Origin: Cytophagaceae bacterium
GTDB lineage: Bacteria; Bacteroidota; Bacteroidia; Cytophagales; Spirosomataceae
Direction: 5' to 3'
Length of the DNA stretch: 10,937 nucleotides
Assembly (NCBI GenBank): GCA_947471105.1
Contig: CANIYB010000057.1
Span: forward strand, 1-10,937
Shown: positions 5,702-10,937 of the stretch, piece by piece
How positions within the stretch are numbered: the first letter of the stretch is position 1
How the letters are laid out: every line of letters starts with the position of its first letter
Made by a program: the position numbers and the translations under genes
The notes under the pieces: model-generated
The model's input: the letters and a program-made list of their open reading frames with translations, nothing else
The model's database searches: none
What the model was told of the DNA's origin: nothing

Positions 5702-6529
5702 ATGACTGATAAAATTTTATTAAAATTACCTATGGATTTTAAAGATAAAATAGTCTGGATCACAGGAGCTTCTTCCGGAATAGGAGAAGCTTTAGCCTAT
5801 GCCTTTGCTCGCCAGGGAGCGAAACTTGTTTTGTCGGCCCGACGAGAATCCGAATTGAATCGTGTGGCAGACGCTTGTCAATCGTATGGTTCCATGGCAC
5901 ATGTGATGCCTTTTGACATGATCGACTTATCAGTCCATGAGGAGAAAGTGAATGAAGTGATAAGGACTTATGGAAAAATAGACTTCGTTATTTTAAATGC
6001 AGGGGTAAGCCAAAGGTCGTTTATCGAAAACACGAAGTTTGACGTTTACCGACAATTATTTGAGGTTAATTTCTTCTCCATCGTTTCTTTAACTCAAGCG
6101 ATTTTACCCATATTTAAGAGTCAAAAATCAGGAGGATTTATACCCATCGCTTCTGTGGCAGGGCGGATAAGCACCCCAAGAAGAGCTGCTTATGGGGCTA
6201 CAAAACATGCATTGATTGGCTTTTTCGATTCTTTAAGGGCCGAAGTATATGAGGATGGAATTCGAGTAACCACTATTTTACCAGGATACATTAAGACCAA
6301 TATTTCCATTCATGCACTTAATGAAGACGGAGAAAAATATGGTAAAATGGATCCAAATCAAGCGAAGGGCTTAGATGTGACCGTCACAGCGGAAGCTATT
6401 TTGAATGCGATAAATACCGGAAAAAACGAGTTTTTCATTGGCGGAAAGCTTGAGGCTTTGGGCCTATTTGTCAAACGTTTTTTCCCGGCACTCTTGTTTT
6501 GGATGATTCGAAAAATAAAAAATACTTAA
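5702..6529 (+). CDS. Short-chain dehydrogenase/reductase (classical SDR) with hydrophobic C-terminus
   Basis: A 275-residue NAD(P)-dependent oxidoreductase with a Rossmann fold. The cofactor motif TGASSGIG is at 21-28, with a basic pair in SARRES (45-50) that suggests NADP(H) preference. NAG is at 99-101, and the catalytic tetrad is Asn123, Ser151 (PIASVAG), Tyr164 and Lys168 (YGATK). PGYIKT follows the usual PG motif. The last 20 residues (FVKRFFPALLFWMIRK) are hydrophobic and basic, like the membrane-associating tail of the DHRS7/11-beta-HSD-like branch, so a lipid or other hydrophobic substrate is possible but unproven. The ATG at codon 11 (5732), preceding DFKDKIVWITGASS, fits the usual SDR N-terminus better than the first ATG. 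The gene overlaps the convergent transporter gene by 4 nt. Confidence 0.88.
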   Translation: MTDKILLKLPMDFKDKIVWITGASSGIGEALAYAFARQGAKLVLSARRESELNRVADACQSYGSMAHVMPFDMIDLSVHEEKVNEVIRTYGKIDFVILNAGVSQRSFIENTKFDVYRQLFEVNFFSIVSLTQAILPIFKSQKSGGFIPIASVAGRISTPRRAAYGATKHALIGFFDSLRAEVYEDGIRVTTILPGYIKTNISIHALNEDGEKYGKMDPNQAKGLDVTVTAEAILNAINTGKNEFFIGGKLEALGLFVKRFFPALLFWMIRKIKNT

Positions 6530-7713
6530 GCGGTTTCTTTCTTCTCGCTAAAGAAAAGCACAAATAAAATAAGCACTAAGGCAGCTATCGCGGCTGGTAC
6601 CATCCAAACTGATTTCCAATCGTGTACACCTCCGCTGGTATACATATCTAAAACAATTCCTGATAATTTAGATCCGATGCCCATTCCCACGCCATAAGTG
6701 GCTAAAGTAATTAATCCTTGGGCCGAGCTTTTGATCTTTTCGCCCGCTTTTTGATCCGTATAGATCTGTCCGGTGACAAAGAAGAAATCGAAGCATACTC
6801 CATGTAAAACAATTCCGATATATAAAATCCATTCACTTTGGATTCCATCTCCGTAGCCAAAACATAAGAAGCGAATAATCCAGGCAACAAGCCCTACGAT
6901 TAACATTTTTTTGACTCCTAAGCGGATGAAAGCCAGAGGAATTAAGAGCATGAAAATAACCTCAGAAGCTTGTCCCAATGACATTTTGTTTTCAACATTG
7001 GTCATGTGTGAATCTGTCAAGGATGGATTTGCCATCGCATAATAAAATGAGAGAGGGATACAGATTAAAATGGATGATATAAAGAAAATCAAGAATGAAC
7101 GATCCTTGAATAATTTGAGTGCATCCAACCCAATGATTTGCCCAATCGACGCATTTTTATCTGCTTTCGGTGGGGTATCTGGAAGGAAGAAGGCGTAAAT
7201 TCCTAAGGCAAATGAACTGTACATGGCAATTTGAAAGATAGCCACGTTGTCGCCTAAGGCTAAAAATCCAATAATATTAGTTACCACGATCCATGCAATA
7301 GTTCCCGTCACTCGAATCGCAGGAAACTCCTTTTCAGGATTTTGCATTTGATTCATGGCAATGGAGTTCGACAAGGCCAAATTAGGTGCAAAACAAAGTG
7401 TGTAAGCTAAAATGTACCAAAAGAAAATTTCAGGGTCCTTCGTTTGACTCAAGAAATATAAAATGACACCACCTAAAATATTAAGAAATCCCATCACCTT
7501 TTGCGCTGAGAAAAAACGATCTGCAATGAGTCCGACAAAAAAGGGAGCAAAGATTGCTGCGATGGAAAATGTAGTATACGCATTGCCCACTTGGTCCCCT
7601 GTCGCACCCAATGTTGTTAAGAGATATTTACTCATTTGGCCATACCATGCTCCCCAAGAGAAGAACATCAAAAACATCATGGCAATGAGCTGGAATTTTA
7701 TCGTATTTTTCAT
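6526..7713 (-). CDS. MFS transporter of the nucleoside:H+ symporter (NupG/XapB-like) family
   Basis: A 395-residue, 12-helix inner-membrane transporter, close to the length of E. coli NupG. Family-type segments are the opening MMFLMFFSWGAWYGQMSKYL, the loop-2/3 motif GLIADRFFSAQK, and VRLFAN-free helix 10-11 text reading HGVCFDFFFVTGQIYTDQKAG followed by SSAQGLITLATYGVGMGIGS. The last block is characteristic of the nucleoside:H+ symporter branch of the major facilitator superfamily. Members take up nucleosides with protons, but Bacteroidota relatives are often uncharacterised, so the substrate remains open. The gene starts with ATG at 7713 behind a short leader and a TAnnTTTG box, and its tail overlaps the SDR stop by 4 nt. 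No nucleoside catabolic gene is visible nearby. Confidence 0.85.
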   Translation of the reverse strand: MKNTIKFQLIAMMFLMFFSWGAWYGQMSKYLLTTLGATGDQVGNAYTTFSIAAIFAPFFVGLIADRFFSAQKVMGFLNILGGVILYFLSQTKDPEIFFWYILAYTLCFAPNLALSNSIAMNQMQNPEKEFPAIRVTGTIAWIVVTNIIGFLALGDNVAIFQIAMYSSFALGIYAFFLPDTPPKADKNASIGQIIGLDALKLFKDRSFLIFFISSILICIPLSFYYAMANPSLTDSHMTNVENKMSLGQASEVIFMLLIPLAFIRLGVKKMLIVGLVAWIIRFLCFGYGDGIQSEWILYIGIVLHGVCFDFFFVTGQIYTDQKAGEKIKSSAQGLITLATYGVGMGIGSKLSGIVLDMYTSGGVHDWKSVWMVPAAIAALVLILFVLFFSEKKETA

Positions 7714-8018
7714 AATTACAGATTAGTTGGAAGTCAAAAATACAAATTTGCATGAAATTAAAAATTTTATAAAAATATTTTTTTAGCGAAACTCAATGAA
7801 AATTAAAACCTAAAATGACTGAATTGTACAATTTTTTATAAAAATTTATCAAATTTCAATCCTATTTTTTAATGTCTGACAAAAATGAGTAAAAAGTGCT
7901 TTGATTATGATCCTGAAGCTTTTTTATCGAGAATTTGCAAAATTTGATTTTAATTTTTTTTTGTTGTTGCTTTGGCCAAAATTCAGGGATTTTATAGCTG
8001 AATGCATTAAAATTGAAT
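7714..8018. other. AT-rich divergent intergenic region
   Basis: About 300 nt with no convincing gene lie between the divergent MFS and DUF3592 genes. The region holds the candidate MFS -7 box, a perfect 12-bp palindrome AATTGTACAATT (7822-7833) abutting TTTTTATAAAAA (7833-7844), a second copy of TTTTATAAAAAT (7765-7776 and 7834-7845), and TTTGGCCAAA (7971-7980). These may be operator sites, but short palindromes are expected by chance in such AT-rich DNA. Confidence 0.5.
7735..7742 (-). promoter_or_regulatory. Candidate -7 box for the MFS gene
   Basis: On the minus strand 7742-7735 reads TATTTTTG, an exact match to the Bacteroidota -7 consensus TAnnTTTG, 21 nt before the ATG. This would give a 5' leader of roughly 15 nt. 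No TTG is seen at the expected -33 position, so the assignment is tentative in this AT-rich DNA. Confidence 0.35.
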
Positions 8019-8489
8019 ATGTTGTTACAAGGAGTTTTGTTAATTTCAGGTCGGCCAACAGGAGCTTTTCAGGGTTCGATGACTTTATTTTTGAGTCTGT
8101 TTCTGTTGATTTCCGTAGCCCTCATTGTGGTTGGAATTTTCTTGTATAAAAAGAGATCAAAATGGGTATCTCACTCCAAAACAACGTATGGCAAGATTGT
8201 TGAGATTTCTAAGCGATATGCACGGGGCGATCATTCAGGTCGTTTTCCTATCTATTTTCCAATTGTTGCCTATCATGTGAATGGATTAGAATTTAGAAGA
8301 GAAGCTGAGCAGGGAATTGCAAAAAATTGTGAGATTGGCCAAGAAATACCTGTTCGGTACCTTTCTGAAAATCCCTATGAAGCATCTTTAAGCGACAACT
8401 CTGTCCCGGTATTAAATCCTACCATATTTTTTGTTCTTGGTTTCTTGATGCTTTTAAGCTCGATTGCTTTGTCTTTAATGACCCATTGA
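8019..8489 (+). CDS. DUF3592-type membrane protein
   Basis: From the ATG at 8019 the protein has 156 residues. It has two membrane helices, one at about residues 21-43 (MTLFLSLFLLISVALIVVGI, then basic YKKRSK) and one at the C-terminus (about 133-153). Between them lies a soluble domain of beta character (TTYGKIVEISKRYA, IYFPIVAYHVNGLEFR, IGQEIPVRYLSENPYEASL). The order helix, GxVxxI strand, PxVxYxVxG, GxxVxVxYxPxxPxxA, helix is the DUF3592 pattern; the family has no assigned biochemical function. The start is uncertain: the frame also offers a TTG at 8013 and an ATG at 8079, and the latter begins directly at the first helix and fits the family better. The myo-inositol oxygenase gene follows after 51 nt on the same strand, but a functional link is not evident. 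Confidence 0.75.
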   Translation: MLLQGVLLISGRPTGAFQGSMTLFLSLFLLISVALIVVGIFLYKKRSKWVSHSKTTYGKIVEISKRYARGDHSGRFPIYFPIVAYHVNGLEFRREAEQGIAKNCEIGQEIPVRYLSENPYEASLSDNSVPVLNPTIFFVLGFLMLLSSIALSLMTH

Positions 8490-8521
8490 TTTTTTGTTTT
8501 TAAAATCATTTTTGTAATTTG
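8490..8521 (+). promoter_or_regulatory. Candidate promoter for the myo-inositol oxygenase gene
   Basis: TTTTTTG (8490-8496) and TAATTTG (8515-8521, one base short of TAnnTTTG) are separated by 18 nt, beginning right after the DUF3592 stop. The start would fall near 8528, 13 nt before the ATG. The match is imperfect and the DNA is T-rich, so this is tentative. Confidence 0.3.
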
Positions 8522-8540
8522 GTTACTCAAATCATTTTGT

Positions 8541-9368
8541 ATGGAAACTATAGTTAAAGAAAAATCCGAATTTCGTAATTACGAGCAAGGCGATATTACT
8601 GCAGCCGTAAAGGATCATTATTATAAGATGCGTACGCGCCAGACGTATGATTATGTTCAAAGGATGAAAAAGAAGTATTTGACTTTTGAGCGTCCGATGG
8701 ATTTATGGGATATGATGGATCGTTTAAATGCATTAATTGATGTGAGCGACCCGGATTTGAATCTTCCTAACATTATTCACTTATTGCAATCTGCTGAAGG
8801 AATACGCCAAGATGGCCGTCCGGATTGGATGCAATTGGTTGGGTTAATCCATGATTTAGGCAAAGCCATGTATTTATTTGGTTCTGATGAGGATGGAACA
8901 AGCCAAGCAGAGCAGTGGGGATTAGTTGGCGATGTATTTGTCGTAGGTTGTAAATTACCTGACACCTGTGTTTATCCAGAATTCAATCAGGAAAACCCAG
9001 ACATGTTGGTCGATCGTTTTAACTCAGAATTAGGTATTTATAATCCGGGATGTGGGTTAGATAATTTAGAATTAGCGTGGGGACATGATGAATATTTATA
9101 CCAAGTATTGAAAAATCATCCTACGAATACAATTCCTGAGGCGGGAATGGCGATGATTCGTTTTCATTCGTTTTATCCATGGCATACCGGTGGAAGTTAT
9201 CAGGCATTATTGAATGAAAAAGATGCGCAATATCTAGCTTGGATTAAGGATTTCAATCAATATGATTTATATACGAAATCTCCTGTTGTCCCTAATTTTG
9301 AAGAATTAAAGTCTTATTATATGCCCATTGCTGAAAAGTATTTAGGCAAGGGTCCTATCTACTGGTAA
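8541..9368 (+). CDS. miox: myo-Inositol oxygenase (EC 1.13.99.1)
   Basis: This 275-residue protein belongs to the MIOX family, non-heme di-iron HD-domain-like oxygenases that cleave myo-inositol with O2 to D-glucuronate. Residues equivalent to the mammalian iron ligands are all present: His80 (HLLQSAEGIR), His104-Asp105 (GLIHDLGK, with substrate-contacting Lys108), His182 (WGHDEYLYQVL), His209 (RFHSFYPWH) and Asp242 (NQYDLYTKSP). The N-terminal FRNY...VKDHYYKMRTRQTYDYV and the C-terminal KYLGKGPIYW are also typical, so the enzyme appears full length and intact. It should be soluble and cytoplasmic. No inositol dehydrogenase, uronate isomerase or inositol transporter gene is visible beside it, so the fate of the glucuronate is unknown here. 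It ends just before a strong bidirectional terminator. Confidence 0.95.
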   Translation: METIVKEKSEFRNYEQGDITAAVKDHYYKMRTRQTYDYVQRMKKKYLTFERPMDLWDMMDRLNALIDVSDPDLNLPNIIHLLQSAEGIRQDGRPDWMQLVGLIHDLGKAMYLFGSDEDGTSQAEQWGLVGDVFVVGCKLPDTCVYPEFNQENPDMLVDRFNSELGIYNPGCGLDNLELAWGHDEYLYQVLKNHPTNTIPEAGMAMIRFHSFYPWHTGGSYQALLNEKDAQYLAWIKDFNQYDLYTKSPVVPNFEELKSYYMPIAEKYLGKGPIYW

Positions 9369-9389
9369 GGATGTTAAACGATCAAAAAT

Positions 9390-9423
9390 AAAAGGGAGGT
9401 CTTCAGATGAAGACCTCCCTTTT
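9390..9423. terminator. Bidirectional Rho-independent terminator
   Basis: AAAAGGGAGGTCTTC (9390-9404), loop AGAT, and GAAGACCTCCCTTTT (9409-9423) form a perfect 15-bp stem with an A/T-tailed base on both sides. On the plus strand the stem ends in TTTT-GTGTTTT, on the minus strand in TTTT-ATTTTT. It lies between the convergent miox and NTF2-like genes and can serve both. Confidence 0.92.
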
Positions 9424-9456
9424 GTGTTTTATAGGAGTAGGATGTAAATTTTGGTT

Positions 9457-9966
9457 TTACCAACCATCATTCTTTTTTGGTTTGGCATTAGCGGAATTCT
9501 TTTTGGCCGGAGCAGCGACTGCTTCTGAAGCAGCAGATCCTTTTAATTGGACATCCGATTCTACTCGGCTGTAAACCCTACAAACAATTTTCCATTGATC
9601 ATTAATCTTCAATAAACTTAATAAATCAATGTATTTGAAGTCAGCAAATTGCAGCTCAACAGTCGCAATTCCCGAAGTTCCAGCATAGGAGTAGGAAATT
9701 AATTTTCCAGTGGCCTTAACCCCACCTGTTGGCATTTTGCTTATAAAGGTTTTTACGGGCGAGTCTTGAACTCTTCCAGTGGATGTATTTAGGTTTCTTA
9801 ATAAAGCACCTGAGTAAAATGCTTTATTCAAGCTCGCGGAATCTCCTTTGGTGAATCCGTCGAAATAGGTATTGATGGTCGATTTGATCGCGTCATCATC
9901 TGTTTGGCCAAAGCTTGAAATACTGAAGCAAGACCATGCGATTGTTAATAAGATGAATTTTTTCAT
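9457..9966 (-). CDS. Exported NTF2-like protein (lumazine-binding-like/SnoaL-like superfamily)
   Basis: A 169-residue protein with an N-terminal signal peptide (residues 1 to about 21, basic KK then ILLTIAWSCFSISSFGQ), so it is probably periplasmic. Residues 22 to about 138 have the pattern of the NTF2-like cone fold in the Lumazine_bd_2 branch: an N-terminal helical stretch DDDAIKSTINTYFDGFTKGD, a region SLNKAFYSGALLR, then strands ending in DLLSLLKINDQWKIVCRVYSR, where the INDQWKIV block is typical. The C-terminal 30 residues are a low-complexity Ala/Lys/Pro/Asn tail ending in NDGW. NTF2-like proteins of this kind occur as stand-alone enzymes or ligand-binding accessories, and the actual function is unknown. 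It starts 11 nt after the serine hydrolase stop, implying one operon. Confidence 0.8.
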   Translation of the reverse strand: MKKFILLTIAWSCFSISSFGQTDDDAIKSTINTYFDGFTKGDSASLNKAFYSGALLRNLNTSTGRVQDSPVKTFISKMPTGGVKATGKLISYSYAGTSGIATVELQFADFKYIDLLSLLKINDQWKIVCRVYSRVESDVQLKGSAASEAVAAPAKKNSANAKPKKNDGW

Positions 9967-9977
9967 AAGGTATTGAA

Positions 9978-10937
9978 TTAGTTGCCAGAGGTGAATTCTA
10001 ATGGAAGTGATTCCCCTTTCATAAATAAATTTGCTTTTTCTGGGTATAAAATCGATTGAACTACGTTAACTCTTCCCAAAGAATGTCCAGCCATATTACC
10101 CAAAATTATGATGGATGAATTGTCTTTTGGATTGTGAAGATAGTAATTTTTAAATCCATGCCACCATCCCGTATGGTAGGTAAGCCACTCACCATTATCG
10201 AGTTGTGTTAGACGCCAACCAAATCCATAGTTTTTCGGAAGGGTAGTAGGTATGGTATGTTGTGGAGTGAAGGCTTCCTCCAAAGTACTTGATTTGACTA
10301 ATTTTTCTTCATTTAAAGCGCTGTCCCAAAGATGCATATCCTCAACGGTGGAATAAATCCCTTTATCGCCCGTCACTCCATCTAAGTGATTAAAGTCAGA
10401 AACGGCTGGCCCTCCGCGCCTTGGCACATATCCTGTAGCTGCAGTTTTTAGCATTTCTGGATGCAATGGATCGTAAATAAATGTTTCTTTCATGCCAGCC
10501 GGCTCGAAAATATTTTTCTTCACGTAGGTCCTGAAATTTTCACCACTTAATTTTTCCACGATATAAGCCAATAACATATAGTTAGTGTTATTGTAGTTGA
10601 AACGTGCGTTGGGCCGATAATCAATATGGGGTTTTAAACGGATCATCATTTCCACAACCTTTTGATTGGTCAGCGGAACTTTCTTATCATACATTTTATC
10701 CATGTTATAGGCATAATCTGAAAGGCCAGAACGATGGGTCAATAAACTCCGAATGGTTAAGCTAGAATCGTATGGAAAACCTTGAATATGTTTGTAAATA
10801 GGATCGTCGTAGCCTAATAAGTTTTTTTCCTTCAGTTGCATGATGGCCACAGCGGTAAATTGCTTGGACACGGAGGCCAACTGGAAATGGGTATGGCTAT
10901 TGATGGGTGTTTTTGTGAAATAGTTGGCGTAGCCAAA
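9978..10937 (-). CDS. Serine hydrolase of the class C beta-lactamase/PBP4* family, 5' partial
   Basis: The frame is open to the window edge, so the N-terminus (probably including a signal peptide) is missing; 319 codons are visible. Counting from the first visible residue, the three active-site motifs of the beta-lactamase/penicillin-binding-protein fold are present: SxxK as Ser22-Val-Ser-Lys25 in FQLASVSKQFTA, YxN as Tyr115-Asn-Asn117 in FNYNNTNYMLLAYIVEKLSG, and HTG at 255-257 in place of KTG. SLLTHRSGLSDY and the GDKGIYSTVEDMHLW block are also typical. Such proteins are mostly periplasmic esterases, D-aminopeptidases or peptidoglycan hydrolases rather than true antibiotic-degrading enzymes, and the substrate cannot be told here. 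It is cotranscribed with the NTF2-like gene (11-nt gap). The TTG at 10880 is an internal Leu codon, not a start. Confidence 0.9.
   Translation of the reverse strand, partial: FGYANYFTKTPINSHTHFQLASVSKQFTAVAIMQLKEKNLLGYDDPIYKHIQGFPYDSSLTIRSLLTHRSGLSDYAYNMDKMYDKKVPLTNQKVVEMMIRLKPHIDYRPNARFNYNNTNYMLLAYIVEKLSGENFRTYVKKNIFEPAGMKETFIYDPLHPEMLKTAATGYVPRRGGPAVSDFNHLDGVTGDKGIYSTVEDMHLWDSALNEEKLVKSSTLEEAFTPQHTIPTTLPKNYGFGWRLTQLDNGEWLTYHTGWWHGFKNYYLHNPKDNSSIIILGNMAGHSLGRVNVVQSILYPEKANLFMKGESLPLEFTSGN

Noticed and set aside
7765..7845. Direct repeat TTTTATAAAAAT (7765-7776 and 7834-7845)
   Set aside because: A 12-mer made only of A and T recurring in a very AT-rich spacer is not significant.
7901..8149. 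82-codon plus-strand frame overlapping the DUF3592 start
   Set aside because: It is Phe/Leu-rich from T-runs, overlaps the DUF3592 gene in another frame and shows no family features; it is treated as chance.
9457..9966. NTF2-like protein as a lipoprotein
   Set aside because: Cys13 lies in AWSC, which lacks the hydrophobic -3 and small -2 residues of a lipobox; an ordinary signal peptide fits better.
9978..10937. True class C beta-lactamase resistance gene
   Set aside because: The motifs only show the serine-hydrolase superfamily; HTG in place of KTG and overall similarity to generic esterase-like members give no support for antibiotic resistance.
1..10937. CRISPR arrays, insertion sequences, tRNA or rRNA genes, defence cassette
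   Set aside because: No spaced repeats, transposase motifs, terminal repeats, cloverleaf or rRNA segments, and no recognisable defence proteins were seen.

Overview
The window looks like chromosomal DNA of a free-living member of the Bacteroidota, most likely of the Cytophagales type (genus not determinable here). The reasons are: AT-rich DNA with few Shine-Dalgarno sequences; promoter candidates of the Bacteroidota TTG / TAnnTTTG kind; an ATP synthase a subunit with a long secreted His-rich N-terminal extension; and a typical local mix of MFS, DUF423, DUF3592 and secreted NTF2-like proteins. I see no mobile element, CRISPR array, tRNA or rRNA.

Layout. Positions 1-756 (+) hold the 3' part of a gene whose product carries protein-kinase/APH-like active-site motifs. 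It meets a DUF423 membrane protein gene (753-1127, -) tail to tail with a 4-nt overlap. Positions 1170-4188 (-) hold an ATP synthase cluster, in transcription order: an AtpI-like membrane protein, a possible 22-codon micro-ORF overlapping the atpB start, atpB, atpE, a two-hairpin spacer, atpF, atpH, and a strong terminator. The cluster stops after delta; atpA and atpG are not in the window.

Divergent from this cluster is metX (4413-5504, +). It is preceded by a promoter candidate and a clear SAM-I (S-box) riboswitch whose P1 helix reaches into the first AUG, so methionine biosynthesis is probably controlled at translation initiation. A perfect 16-bp inverted repeat separates metX from a short-chain dehydrogenase gene (5702-6529, +), which overlaps tail to tail by 4 nt with a nucleoside:H+ symporter-like MFS gene (6526-7713, -). 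An AT-rich divergent spacer follows.

Next come a DUF3592 membrane protein (8019-8489, +) and a complete myo-inositol oxygenase gene (8541-9368, +) with all expected iron ligands. A bidirectional terminator (9390-9423) closes that side. The last two genes are on the minus strand: an exported NTF2-like protein and, 11 nt upstream of it, a serine-hydrolase/class C beta-lactamase-family protein truncated by the window end.

Nothing here amounts to a demonstrably new defence or biosynthetic system. The best leads are the start-codon-occluding SAM riboswitch, the atpB-coupled micro-ORF, the hairpin pair between atpE and atpF, the atp cluster lacking alpha and gamma, the kinase-like partial protein and the isolated inositol oxygenase.
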